NCBI GenBank assembly: GCA_023053685.1
Contig: JALIGW010000004.1
Coordinates: 82,541,297 to 82,605,296 of the forward strand
DNA: 64,000 nucleotides
Source: Diadophis punctatus similis
Lineage: Eukaryota > Chordata > Lepidosauria > Squamata > Dipsadidae
Direction: 5' to 3'
Shown here piece by piece: positions 47,338 to 59,077 of this stretch. The position numbers and the translations under genes are program-made. Positions within the stretch are counted from its first letter, which is position 1. Each line of letters opens with the position of its first letter. The notes under the pieces are model-generated. The model searched no databases and was not told the DNA's origin. It worked only from the letters and a program-made list of their open reading frames with translations.

Positions 47338-47612
47338 TTCCTTCCTTCCTTCCTTCCTTCCTTCCTTCCTTCCTTCCTTCCTTCCTTCCTTCCTTCCCTC
47401 CCTCCCTCCCCCTCCCTCCCTTTCCTTTTAGCCTTGTGGCACAATGGTTAGAATTGGACAGAAATGTCCTTCCTTCCTTCCTTCCTTCCTTCCTTCCTTC
47501 CTTCCTTCCTTCCTTCCTTCCTTCCTTCCTTCCCTCCCTCCCTCCCTCTCTCCCTCTCTCCTTTCTCCCATTGGACAGAAATATCCTTCCGTCCTCCCTC
47601 CCTCCCTCTTTT
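47338..47612. repeat. Twin (CTTC)n/(CCCT)n arrays around a SINE scrap
   Basis: Arrays at 47338-47427 and 47468-47560 flank TTGTGGCACAATGGTTAGAA, a SINE-head fragment, and repeated GGACAGAAAT phrases. A short third run lies at 47586-47606. Confidence 0.93.
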
Positions 47613-48156
47613 TTTAAATTTGAAAAAAATGGAGTAGCATTGCATAAACATGTATAGCTAGGCCACTGCAGTTAAGTCTAAGAACTACGGAAAGAAGCAA
47701 TGCCATAAATCAATTCGTGTAACTCTTAGTTGTTCCAACATCACTCAAGCCAAGCATTTCTGAAGGACACAAAGTTGAGACTATTTTCATGGTGAAGCTT
47801 CACAAATGATATACTTTAGCCACAACTAATATACCTTATGAACAAAAAGTCAGACTGTCAAACTGACAACTTTAGTACAACCTACCCATTAAGCCTTTCA
47901 ATTGAGTTACTTGTTGGCAATCTTCTTTTGTATCAGGAAGCAACAAAATTGTAGTTTTCCTCAACAACAAATGGAAGCATGTAAAGCCAGGATTTTCTGA
48001 AGTACTTAGAGTTCACCTATTAGCAACCAAGGAGTAGTAAATCAACCATACATGTTTGGAAACAATCTTATCATTAGGATATTTGTGTCAATTGCTTGGA
48101 TTATTATTTTTATCAGGGTTTCCAGAGCATGCACAAAGAGGAAGCCAAAGAATCTG
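47613..48156. other. Unannotated intronic sequence
   Basis: No recognisable feature. Confidence 0.35.
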
Positions 48157-49275
48157 CAAATGGAATGGAATGGAATGGAATAGAATAGAATAGAATGGAA
48201 TAGAATAGAAAATATGGAATGGAATGGAATGGAATGGAATGGAACAGAATAGAAAATATGGAATGGAATGGAATAGAATAGAATAGAATAGAAAATAGAA
48301 TAGAATAGAATAGAATAAAATAAAATAGAATAGAATAGAATAGAAAATATGGAATGGAATGGAATGGAATGGAATGGAATGGAATAGAATAGAATAGAAT
48401 AGAATAGAATAGAATAGAAAATATGGAATGGAATGGAATGGAACAGAATAGAAAATATGGAATGGAATGGAATAGAATAGAATAGAATAGAAAATAGAAT
48501 AGAACAGAATAGAATAGAATAGAATAGAATAGAATAGAATAAAATAGAATGGAATGGAATAGAACAGAATAGAAAATATGGAATGGAATGGAATGGAATA
48601 GAATAGAATAGAATAGAATAGAATAGAATAGAATAGAATAGAATAGAATAGAATAGAATAGAATAGAATAGAAAATATGGAATGGAATGGAATGGAATAG
48701 AACAGAATAGAAAATATGGAATGGAATGGAATGGAATGGAATGGAATAGAATAGAATAGAATAGAATAGAATGGAATGGAATGGAATGGAATGGAATGGA
48801 ATGGAATGGAATGGAATGGAATAGAATAGAATAGAATAGAATAGAATAGAATAGAACATGGAATGGAATGGAATGGAATGGAATGGAATAGAATAGAATA
48901 GAATAGAATAGAATAGAATAGAATAGAATAGAATAGAATAGAATAGAATAGAATAGGAAATGGAATGGAATGGAATGGAATGGAATGGAATGGAATGGAA
49001 TAGAATAGAATAGAATAGAATAGAATAGAATAGAATAGAATAGAATAGAATAGGAAATGGAATGGAATGGAATAGAATAGAATAGAATAGAATAGAATAG
49101 GAAATGGAATGGAATGGAATGGAATAGAATAGAATAGAATAGAAAATATGATATGGCATGACATGGCATGGCATGGCATGGCATGGCATGGCATGGCATG
49201 GCATGGCATGGCATGGCATAGCATAGCATAGCATAGCATAGCATAGCATAGCATAGAATAGAATAGAATAGAATA
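48157..49275. repeat. 1.1-kb pentamer satellite (GGAAT/AGAAT/ATGGC)
   Basis: Blocks of (GGAAT)n alternate with (AGAAT)n. The junction phrase GAAAATATGGAATGG recurs about nine times between 48205 and 48725. The right end has a distinct (ATGGC)n block at 49154-49250 merging into (ATAGC) and (ATAGA). All three minus-strand frames stay open for about 400 codons because the unit lacks stops; no protein is implied. Confidence 0.98.
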
Positions 49276-49277
49276 GG

Positions 49278-49316
49278 AGAATGATAGGAAACATAACACG
49301 TTTCCTATCGTTCTAT
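49278..49316. repeat. Inverted repeat at satellite edge
   Basis: AGAATGATAGGAAAC and GTTTCCTATCGTTCT pair with one mismatch around ATAACAC, immediately beside the pentamer array. Confidence 0.85.
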
Positions 49317-49984
49317 TCTGTGATTGGGAGCAAGTAATTTGATGCAGATGTTTTTTTGTTTGCTAGTTTTGTTTGTGTGTTTGTTTTTTAAAAGAAAGCC
49401 ATATAGGAAGAGTTGGCATAGTTATGAAAAAACCAGAAAGTTGCTGAAGCTGCAAGGTCTCCATTACAGCCAACCTGAAAATTTCCTCTATTTTGCTTCA
49501 AGTGCAAAACTGACACAGCGATGTAAATCAAATTACAGTATAATAAATACAATCCCTGGAAAATCCAATACCATTTCCCCCCCCTTGTTAATTCAGAGCT
49601 ATAAAGAAAGAAACATGATTAGCTCTTTAATAGATATTCTTTTCTAGAGAGAAGGGAAGGGAGAAGACAGTGCCCTTAGGGTAAAATAAGATGACACTGT
49701 TATTGGAGTATGTTTATTGATTTGTTTTGTCCCTAGATGGTGGCAGGGAACATGTAATTAAACAGTACCACCATGCATGGAGAACTTGTCATTTATATCA
49801 ATAGGACTCTCCGTGCCCAATAAACTATGGTTATGGGGGAGTGATAGAGCTTCAAAATTCAAGCATTCGAGAAAAACCTAGATTATTTTCCCACGTTCCA
49901 GAGACTCCTTTCAGTTGAAAGTTCAAGAAGGGATTAACACAGCCATTAAATAAAAACAAATCTGAATTTTTGTAGGATATTTAC
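49317..49984. other. Unannotated intronic sequence
   Basis: No recognisable feature. Confidence 0.35.
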
Positions 49985-50463
49985 TAAAGATCTACATGGC
50001 TCAGGGCCAGATTATCTTCAAGATAATCTTCTACCTTATCTTCTACCTTATCCCAGCGACCGGTAAGATCCCACAGAGTTGGTCTCCTCCAGGTCCCGTC
50101 AGCTAAACAGTGTTGGCCGGCCGGCCCACAGGGGAGAGCCTTCTCTGTGGCTGCCCTGGCTCTCTGGGATCAGCTACCTCCCAAGATCCACACTACCCCC
50201 ACCTTATTGGCCTTCCGGAAAGCCGTAAAAACCTGGCTTTTCCGACAGGCCTGGGGCCATTGACCTTGGCAATGATTAGAGAGGTCGGCCCATGAATGTA
50301 TGGATGGTTGAAATTATTTTAAATTGAAAATGTGTTTTTAATTTGTTTTTTAAATGTTTTATACTGACCTGTGTCCGTTTTTGTTGAAAGCTGCCCAGAG
50401 TCCCTAGGGAGTTGAGCAGCATAGAAATATAATATAATAAAATAACTAAATAAATAAATAAAG
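49985..50463 (+). mobile_element. L2-like LINE 3' end
   Basis: Decayed coding for [17 protein letters not shown] and [21 protein letters not shown] text (CTGGCTTTTCCGACAGGCC). A 3' UTR follows (GCTGCCCAGAGTCCCTAGGG), ending in AATAAATAAATAAA. Closest to 60023-60478. Confidence 0.83.
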
Positions 50464-51352
50464 ATGAGAAAATGGAGAGAGCATGGATGCTTGTGAACAA
50501 AGGCAAACAGCTGTGTGTAACAGCATATATTTGCTAGTTTTGTACTACAGAAGTGAGTGGTGTAAAAGTTGAATGCAACAGGGAATCAATTCCCTAGGAC
50601 GTAGTAAAGCAAGAAGAGTAGTAGTAAAACAAGTAGTACCGGTAGTAGTTTTAAATGGTAGTAAAACACAAAGAGGAAGGATCCAGAATGATAACATTCT
50701 GAATGAATGTAGACAGAACCCTAATATGAGTGGATCACTATAAAAGGAATTGGTTGATATGGAATAAATAGAAAGTATCAAATATACTAAGGGAGAATAA
50801 ATGGATTAAAAGAAAATAGAACAGTTGAGAACTATTTGGTTGTCTTGAGTTGATGAGATCTTCAAAGACAAGAAGGCAAAACATTAAATATAATTCAAGT
50901 TGTGAAGTGATGTATGAACATAATAATAAAAGAAGATGTATGGAAGAAGGTTACGGAGGTGCAAAGCAAATGAGGTTGGTATATATTAATTTAAGCTATA
51001 ATCCCTTTTTCTTTTCATCTCACGCCTTTAATTTCTTGCTTTCAGTTTCTTCTGCACTTTCATTAATGTTGCTTTTATCTCTAAAGAACAGCGCGAATGG
51101 TTCTGTGTGTATGCATTTATATATGTAACCCCAATATTGTTACAAGCACAAGAGGGGAGGCACGAAACTGGCTCTGAAATCATCTCTTTTTATTTTTTAT
51201 GGTTCTAGAAGTTTTTGAAGCAAAAGAAAAAAAGAGGTTTAAAACAAAATCTCCTTTTTTTCTCTCCCTTTGAATAACAGTTCAAAAATCCCAAATTAAG
51301 AACAGAAACCCGGAAAATGAAAAGGAACCCAAAAGAAAGGGGAAACTTCATA
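50464..51352. other. Unannotated intronic sequence
   Basis: No recognisable feature. Confidence 0.35.
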
Positions 51353-51645
51353 CAGGTAATCCCCAATTTACAATCATTCATTTAGTGACCATTTGAAATT
51401 ATAATGGCACTGGAAAAAAAGTGACTTAAAGCACTAGCCCTTAGACTTACCGGTATATACCGCTTCGCAGTGCTTTACAGCCCTCTCTAAGTGGTTTACA
51501 GAGTCAGCCTGTTGCCCCCAACGATCTGGGACTGTTGATATGGACTTATGACCATTTTTCACACTTACGACCATTGCAGCATTCCCATGGTCACGTGATT
51601 TACATGCGGATGCTTGACAACTGACTCATATTTATGACGGTCGCA
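51353..51645 (-). mobile_element. CTTAC-family MITE split by a SINE
   Basis: Left part AGGTAATCCCCAATTTACAA to 51428. Right part resumes at 51543 with GACTTATGACCATTTTTCAC and is truncated near 51645. Confidence 0.82.
51429..51542 (-). mobile_element. 5'-truncated tRNA-type SINE inside MITE
   Basis: The plus strand shows TTAGACTTACCGGTATATAC, CAGTGCTTTACAGCCCTCTC and TTGCCCCCAACGATCTGGG, the SINE 3' half. GACTTA borders both sides, a possible short duplication. Confidence 0.8.
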
Positions 51646-51951
51646 CTTCTGATTAAAAATTCTTGATCAGTGAAACTTGTAGTTTAGACAAGGGAAATCC
51701 TCTATTATCTGCTATATTCCTTCATATCACACAACAAACGCACCATGTAAACTCTACTGCTTGGAACATGCATGATGACATCATGTACAGAGCTTCTCCT
51801 GTGACATCAAGATACACATTTTATTATTTTGACAAAACTCCAGAGGCTGGAGCCGTTGTTGATTCTACATCCGTTGAATATTCTTTATTGCATTTGTCCC
51901 TTGAATTTAATCCTTGGAATACACTTTCCAAGTCTACAACAAGGCTTAGAC

Positions 51952-52385
51952 CAGTAATGGCAAACCTTTTTTTCCTCGGGTGCCGAAAGTGCATGCACGC
52001 GCGCTATCACGCATGTGCGAGTGCCCATACCCATAATTTAATCCTTGGGGAGGGCGAAAACAGCCTCCCCTCCCCCTGGAGGCCCTCTGGAAGCCGGAAA
52101 TGGCCCATTTCCCAACTTCTGGTGGGCCTGGTAGGCCCGTTTTTCACACTCCCCAGGCTCCAGAGGCTTCCCTGGAGCCTGGGGAGGGTGAAAACGTCCC
52201 CCCTGCCCCTTCCCAAAGCCCTCCAGAAGCCAAAAACACCCTCCCAGAGCCTCCATGTGAGCCGAAAATCAGCTGGCCGGTGTGCACATGCACGCTGGAG
52301 TTGAGCTAGGGCAACGGCTCACGTGCCGGCAGATATGGCTCCGCGTGCCACCTGTGGCATGCGTGCCATAGGTTCGCCATCACTG
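51952..52385. mobile_element. Non-autonomous hAT element
   Basis: Ends CAGTAATGGCAAACC and GGTTCGCCATCACTG. Perfect 8-bp duplication GCTTAGAC at 51944-51951 and 52386-52393. The interior carries the GGAGGGTGAAAA module. Same terminus family as 9272. Confidence 0.96.
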
Positions 52386-52393
52386 GCTTAGAC

Positions 52394-53394
52394 TATCATG
52401 CTATCATATTCATAATGTGAATAAATGAAGACAAATAAAGCTTCCATAGCAATAACATTCCGCACCAAGCTGAAAAAAATTATTGGAAATCTGAGTAATT
52501 TTCCACAATATTCCCGCATCTATATTAAGGAGGCCAAGATTATTAAGATGGGTCAAAATAGATGAACAAACTGGACTCCTGTCCTCACTGATCTTTGCAG
52601 AGGTGGGGGGAAAAAAATTCTAGAAGGCACCATAAAGAAGCAAAATCAAAGTTTATTTTCTTCTTCCCATTTCTGAGAAAACCTATTTAACTCCCAGGTC
52701 TGTATTTTACCTGTAGATGCTGTTGCTTAGCCCACACCTGTTCGATATTCAATTAAAGAAAAAATAAACAAGGGCTTTATACATCACAAATCCTTTTTCA
52801 TCATCCCATAAGGGCAAAAGTTGACAACTTCCCAATGAAATAAATCACTCTTTCAGGTGTGAAAAAGATAGCAAAAGCAATTTATCACTCGGTAAGGCGC
52901 TTTCCAGATTTAGTAGATTAAAAACATAAAATAATACTTTTTGGAATGCAAAACAATCCCTCGCTTTTGTAAAGGTTAATGAAACTTTCAGAAGTGTAAC
53001 TGACTGATTCAGTTGCCAGGATTCACATAAAAGAATTATCAGAATTATTTGTGCTACATTAAAATTGAACACTAACGAACTTACTCCTAGGTCTTTATTT
53101 AAATGCTCTCAGGAAACAGCCCAGAATCTAAATAAAAGAATGTCCCCTTTAGCAAATAAAGCTCTTTGTACATATTTTTTTAAATAGACCATTCTGTATA
53201 TCAGTAGAGCTTCTATCAATATTTTCTTTCAAGATCTCTTGGGATTATAATTCCAAAAATTGCTAACCAGCTATCAATTCCCATAAGCCTCAAAGGAACA
53301 CGCAAATACTGTGATTGATCACGGCACGATCTTTACTAATAACTTGTACCAAACAACAGGACAGCTTTACAGTCACTTCAAAGAAAGCTAGAAT
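52394..53394. other. Repeat-poor intron, 1 kb
   Basis: No recognisable repeat or exon. Confidence 0.4.
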
Positions 53395-53750
53395 CAGGGG
53401 TGTCAAACTCAATTTCATCGAGAGCCACATCATGGAGGCCGGGTTGGGTATGGCCGAGGTAGGTGTGGCCAGCTGAACGTCACTCGTGTCGGGGGCGCAG
53501 GTGGTGGCCTGAATGCTCTGCCAGCAAAAACTGGCTCCCGAGCTCCGTTTTCAGCTGCGATGGCCTCCTGCAACCGTCTGCCAGTTAAAACAGAGCTCGG
53601 GAGGGCTGCACGCAGCCTTCACGAGCTCTGTTTTCGCCGGCAGAGGCACTGCGGGCCAGTCCTTTGCTGTTTCCAGGGTGGCCCCGCGGGCCATATCTAA
53701 GCACCCCACAGGCCGAATCCAGTCCCTGGGCCTTGAGTTTGACACCCCTG
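53395..53750. mobile_element. Non-autonomous hAT element (GGGGTGTCAAACTC ends)
   Basis: Exact inverted ends CAGGGGTGTCAAACTCAA and TTGAGTTTGACACCCCTG. The interior is GC-rich with repeated GAGCTC phrases and no transposase. Flanks GCTAGAAT and CACTAGAT are only loosely similar. Confidence 0.88.
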
Positions 53751-53866
53751 CACTAGATGATGCCATGAAAATACTTTAAATGTCTTGACGGGAAATGGAC
53801 CAGGAATCAAGTCTCAAGCAGTCAAAGTGCTGCAACATTAAGGCTCAAATCTTGTTCATTGAATAA

Positions 53867-54250
53867 AGGTCATCCCTGACTTACAACCATTCATTTAGTG
53901 ACCATTCAAAGTTACAACGGTACTAAGAAAAAATGACTTACAACCAGTTTTCACACTGTGAAAACCGTTGCAGCATCCCCGCGGTCACATGATCAAAATT
54001 CAGACCCTTGGCAAAGGTCTCGTATTTATGACGGTTGCAGTGTCCCGGGGGATCACGTGATCCCCTTTTGTGACCTTCTGACAAGCAAAGTCAATGGGGG
54101 AGCCAGATTCACTGAACGACCATGTTACTAACTTAACCACTGCAGTGATTCACTTAACAACAGTGGCAAGAAAGGTTGTAAAATTCACTTAAGTCTTGCT
54201 TAGCGATGGAAATTTTGGGCTCCATTGTGGTCATAAGTCGAGGAGTACCT
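53867..54250 (-). mobile_element. CTTAC-family MITE, full length
   Basis: Ends AGGTCATCCCTGACTTACAA and TCATAAGTCGAGGAGTACCT. All family landmarks are present, including GACAAGCAAAGTCAATGGGG. Confidence 0.88.
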
Positions 54251-56454
54251 GCATTTAGTAGTATCTTCCAGAGTTGGTAGAGATACTCAATGAAAAAGGA
54301 TTTTATCTCCTTTTCTGTAAGAACTTTTAAGGGAGACGTTTTATAAAAAAATAATAAAATTAAAGTCTAACATCTTTTAAAGAGAAAATGGTTCTGTTAT
54401 CTACCTTTAGGTGAGTTTCTGAAAGAGTCATGCATATATAAAATTGCTAAAGCTTCTCGTTGTAATAGGGAAGCTTTTTAAAATTAATTCTGTAACATAA
54501 TGGATTTATTAAATATTACCATCAAATTCTCACTGGTCCCCTTCACTGGGATTTCTTTAACTGAACCATTGCGTTTCATGAAAAACAAAATTCAAATAAT
54601 AATGATTTTTAAAAAAACTAACTCAAAACTGTGCACAATCTATAAAGACATATATTCTACTGTTAGAAGTGCTGAAAAATCGTTGTAAAAATCTATGATG
54701 TTTAATCCTTTCTAAAAACGAGTTCTTAATTCAAATTATAGATGAATGCAATGGTCTATCCCTGTTAAAATACATACCCTTTTTTGTTTTTTCAAAGAAG
54801 TCAATACAAAGCAAGTGTAATGTTTACTGTTTTTGTCTTGAACTCCATTGTGACCTATCTGTGGGTCTCTTAAGACTCCATTAAATGTCTATTTTCTAAT
54901 AAATTGCTTAGAAACTTGGGAGGTCAGAGCCCAACATAAAGTCTGTCACATCACAGAATCTCTATATTGATCTGCTAAATTTCTTTGCCCAGATCAAGGT
55001 TTAATTCCAGCCATCCTACCCCGTGACAATATTCCTTGAGCCTCTAACTGTTCACCGTAAAAGTTTTATTTGATTCACAACACATCACTTTTCCAATAAA
55101 AGAAAAATGCAACCCAAACTGGATTTTATGAAATTCTGGTTGGAACGAAAGCTCTTTGCTGCTCTCCACAGGCTGTTTAAAAAACTGCTAATAATTGAAA
55201 TACAAACAGCCAAAGTTCTAAACGAAGTTTAAACTCTTTTTGCAAATGTGAGATGGAAATAAGATTTCTTATTGACTTATAAAAAATAATAAAAATATTT
55301 TTCCGTACAGTAAGATATCCTGAATAACACGAACTCTTCCCTATCTGCATATATCAATGATTTTTCTCAGTCATAGCAGTCATTTTCATGTACAGAAACA
55401 TACAAACAAACCAATAAGTGACACTCCCAAAATGAAAAAGAAAATAATAATAATGGAAGTTGCATTAGGAAGACTGTTGTTTGTAGCATATTTTTACATC
55501 TAGAAGTAGATATGCACTATGGAATAATGCTAAAATTACGATACGGCATAATTTTTAGAATGTAATAACCTTCAGATTATTAATAATTACAATGAAATAA
55601 ACAATGCTGTACACATAGGGAACAAAATATAGGCTTGAGAGAAACCAAGACCGGATGGCTAAACCAGATTAGTAGAGAAAAAAAGGCATGATTATAAATG
55701 CAAATGTTTAGGTCAAGTTTCATTCATTCATTCGTAAAGTTTAACAATTCATTTCTGAATTCACTTTCTCTTTCTCTGGTTCAAAATTGATGAGTGGATA
55801 AATGAGCTATTCTTAAAATATGGTATATTTGTCACGGGCAACAGATCAGAATTAGGAACAATGAATACAATATTAGGGTTACCAAGCAAAATGTAGACCA
55901 TAAATCTAGATCAAGTGAGTGATTATTTTCATGCTTTAATAAACAAGAAAAAAGGAAAGAACAAAATGAAAAGATTAAAGAAAAAGTCTTTTTCAGCATG
56001 TGGTTAAAATTTGCCTACAACAAATAGCATTGCTCAGTCAGTCAAGAGATAATTCATAAAAGGAAAATAATCCTCACTCATTACTGCTCCAAGATTGAAA
56101 TACTGCGACCCCACTATCTCTCTTGCATATAAAAAGGTTTTGCTGTTGTCATAGCCCAAATTTGGCAAGTTCATATTTGTTCATCTGGCGATTAACTCCT
56201 GTTTACATTTTAAAACCCGTTTCTCTTTATAACTGTTAAATCAGAATGAGATAATCCTGAGCAAATGCTGTATGAGTAAGATTTTCCTCACTCATCCCAC
56301 ACTTCCTGAAAAATAATGTGGACAGGAAATTCTTTTCAAACGGGAAAGGCAATCTTTTGAATCCCATCTTAAGATGACGGAGAAACACGCTTTGGTTTTC
56401 TTTAAAAGCCTTAACCTCCAACTTGGTAATATGGGATGTCCCAAATCTGTATTT
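54251..56454. other. Repeat-poor intron, 2.2 kb
   Basis: AT-rich with no transposon, microsatellite or exon recognised. Confidence 0.4.
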
Positions 56455-56785
56455 CAGATACTTGCAAATTGCATGGCACTTGTGGCAGAAGTACTGAGGT
56501 GCTTCTGGACTGAAAGGATTAGCAGCTGGTGGACATCATCGTTGCCCAAATGTGAGGTCCTTCTTTGTTCTTGGCAGGAGCTAGAGCAGGGGTTTCCAAC
56601 CTTGTCAACTTTAAGCCTGGAGGAGTTGAAATCAGCCAGGCTTAAAGTTTCCAAGGTTGGAGACAGCTGAGCTAGAGCAAAGGACGGGAACTCAACCCCG
56701 ACCCATGGCAGCACTCGGGTCTCGAACGCGGGCTTGCTAACCTCCAACCCAGTGTCCTAACCACGTCAGCCGCTGTGCTCCTTTA
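56455..56785 (-). mobile_element. Probable tRNA-headed SINE, interrupted
   Basis: The minus strand has a tRNA-like head with GCGTTCGAGACCCGAGTG (B box) near 56725, then GAGTTCCCGTCCTTTGCTC and CTAGCTCCTGCCAAGAAC. A small hAT interrupts it at 56587. The body downstream does not match the other SINEs here; the 3' limit is a guess. Confidence 0.5.
56587..56669. mobile_element. 83-bp palindromic hAT MITE
   Basis: Starts CAGGGGTTTCCAACCTTG and ends CCAAGGTTGGAGACAGCTG. The inner AACTTTAAGCCTGG pairs with CCAGGCTTAAAGTT. Perfect 8-bp duplication AGCTAGAG at 56579-56586 and 56670-56677. Confidence 0.95.
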
Positions 56786-57130
56786 TGCTTGCAGACAAAT
56801 ATCTGCCATAAACGACACTCTTCCATATTTATAAAATGACGCCTTAGAACCATTGCAAAATCCAAAATACCTATCAACATTGACAACAATTCAGGAGTTT
56901 CAGGTGCAGCCAATGGTGAAATATGTTTTCATTTGGTAAACTGCCATTTGTACAATTTTCAGCAGTCCAGATTCCTCTTACAATTACTGCCCTGTGCTGG
57001 GTCTCCCTGATGGATGTGCAACAATCTGTCGCTTTCCGGCTTTCTGCAGCTGTGACAGTCCCTGAAAAAAGTTTGTGATTCCAACAGACGGTCAAAAAGA
57101 AGCTGCTTCTGATCCTTTTTCATCAGACAT
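56786..57130. other. Unannotated intronic sequence
   Basis: No recognisable feature. Confidence 0.35.
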
Positions 57131-57349
57131 TTAATATGAACCAACAGAATTGCCCAGGAACAGGAAGCTCAAGTTCAAAACCCCCAAGAGAGGGTATAAA
57201 AACCCCTCACTCTCAATTCCATCTGGTCAGTTGCCCAGAACCCATGTGGTTCTGCTTCATCATTAAACCTTCTTTCCAATCAGTCTCCATGTTTCCAGTG
57301 TCTTTCTCCCTGCTTGGAACTGAACCAGATGGATATTTCTTCCAACAAT
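57131..57349 (+). mobile_element. LTR, family C, 5'-truncated
   Basis: Matches the 3' half of 45784-46196 and keeps a better promoter: GAGGGTATAAAAACCCC at 57192, then CTCTCAATTCCATCTGGTCA, and ends TTCTTCCAACA. Confidence 0.65.
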
Positions 57350-57394
57350 AGTGAGGTGGGAAGCATATACATTTAGTAAATTTATAAATATATC

Positions 57395-57840
57395 CAGGGG
57401 TGGGATTCAGCCGGTTCGGATCGGTGCGGGCAAACTGGATGCTAATTTTACGTCTGGTTCGCCGAACCGGTAGTTGCAAGGACTGGCTGGCCCCGCCCAC
57501 CCCACCCTGCCCCTGCCAGGAGTCTCCATATGGCCTGTTTTGGATGCCAGGTAAGTGCAGGGCCCACGCGGAGGCTCTGGGAGGGTGAAAAAGGGGCCTC
57601 CTGGAAGTTCCGGAATTCCAGAAACTGGGCGGTTTCTGGCCTCTGGAGGGCCTCCGGAGCCCAGGAGAGGCCGTTTTCACTCTCCCGGAGGCTCGAAGAA
57701 AGCCTCCGGAGCCTGGGGAGGATGAAAATGCCACCTCCCGCCATGGTGCAGGAGGCTGAGTAGGCCACGCCCACCATGGCCACGCCCACCCAGCAACCGG
57801 GCAGAGAACCGGTTGCTAAAATTTTTGAATCCCACCCCTG
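57395..57840. mobile_element. Non-autonomous hAT element
   Basis: Ends CAGGGGTGGGATTCAGC and TTTGAATCCCACCCCTG. Flanks AATATATC (57387-57394) and AATACATC (57841-57848), a duplication with one mismatch. The interior carries two GGAGGGTGAAAA-type modules and CACGCCCACC repeats. Confidence 0.93.
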
Positions 57841-57848
57841 AATACATC

Positions 57849-58304
57849 TCTTTCCTTTCCTCCATCTATGAATAAAGCAGAAGCTTCTCTTCCCTATTTC
57901 TACTGCAAAGCATATCGTACGATATGCACCACGCAATATTTTCACCCCTGGCATTTCCATTAATGCTAGACAGTTTTGGGTTGCTTTTCTTCCAAAATGG
58001 ATAGACCACGATTGCATCAAAAAAAAAGAGGATGTTCCAGAAGCATCCAATGTATGAGGACCTGGGGCTATTGTTAGTGTATAAGAATATGCTATAAAGA
58101 AATATTTTCCGATATTTAATTTGTGAGCAAGCACACACGCCATCAAAACCAAATCAAAAGCAAAAGCAGAAGAAAACAATCTTCAATGCAAGATGGAAAA
58201 ATTACCGCTTTTCAAGGTTTTATTTGATATCAAAACAAATATAGCGTCAAAGCACTCACAAGTAGCTTATCCATGCTACATGTATTTTCCTCCAAATTAA
58301 ATAC
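57849..58304. other. Unannotated intronic sequence
   Basis: No recognisable feature. Confidence 0.35.
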
Positions 58305-58622
58305 AACTCAATGAGTAAGTGAGAAATTTGTTAAGTGAATCTTGTCCTATTTTTATGACCTTACTTGCCACGGTTGTTAAGTGAATCACTGCAGTTGTGA
58401 AGTTACTAACATGGTTTTTAAGTGAGCCTGGCTTCCCCATTGACTTTGCTTGTCAGAAGGTCGCAAAAGGGGATCACATATCCCAGGGGCACTGCAACTG
58501 TCATAAATACGAGTCAGTTGCCAAGTGTCTGAATTTTGATCACGTGACCATAGGGATGCTGCAACGGTCATAAGTGTGAAAAATGGTCATAAGCCACTTT
58601 TTTCAGTGATGTTGTAAAGTCA
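58305..58622 (+). mobile_element. CTTAC-family MITE, left end lost
   Basis: Contains TTGTTAAGTGAATCTTGTCC, GACTTTGCTTGTCAGAAGG and CATAAGTGTGAAAAATGGTC. The terminal 50 bp on the left are missing. Confidence 0.82.
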
Positions 58623-58760
58623 TGTGATGAATTTTATAAATCCTCATTTATATCAGGAAATCCCATGTCAACCAGACCCATGACGTAAGTAAAGAAATGT
58701 TCAAATCATAGGATAAAACCAGGTGATTAAGAAGTCTACATAATCTACAAGGGGGCAACC

Positions 58761-59069
58761 CAGAGGTGGGTTTCAGCAGGTTCTGACCAGTTCTGGAGAA
58801 CCGGTAGCGGAAATCTTGAGTAGTTCAGAGAACCGGTAAATACCACCTCTGACTGGCCCCGCCCCCATCTATTCTCCGCCTCCCAAGTCCCAGCTGATCG
58901 GGAGGAAATGGGGATTTTGCAGTATCCTTCCCGTGGAGTGGGGTGGGAATGGAGATTTTGCAGTATCCTTCCCCTGCCATGCCCACCAAGCCACACCCAC
59001 CAAGCCACGCCATGCCTACCAAGCCACGCCCACAGAACTGGTAGTAAAAAAATTTAAAACCCACCACTG
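58761..59069. mobile_element. hAT-like MITE, relative of 18744
   Basis: Starts CAGAGGTGGGTTTCAGCAGG and ends AAAACCCACCACTG. Flanks GGGCAACC (58753-58760) and GGATAACC (59070-59077) agree at 6 of 8 positions. It carries fewer CACGCCCACCAAG units than the 18744 copy. Confidence 0.85.
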
Positions 59070-59077
59070 GGATAACC

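Noticed and set aside
48157..49275. Human satellite contamination
   Set aside because: GGAAT units resemble human satellite, but they interdigitate with AGAAT and ATGGC blocks also related to the array at 16232, and the flanks are ordinary intron.
48042..49299. Three overlapping minus-strand open frames of about 400 codons
   Set aside because: They are translations of a pentamer satellite (SIPFH/YSILF repeats) that lacks stop codons in that strand; no protein family.
53395..53750. CpG island or promoter (also 9272-9669, 16523-16786, 20038-20396)
   Set aside because: The GC- and CpG-rich patches coincide exactly with hAT elements bounded by inverted repeats.
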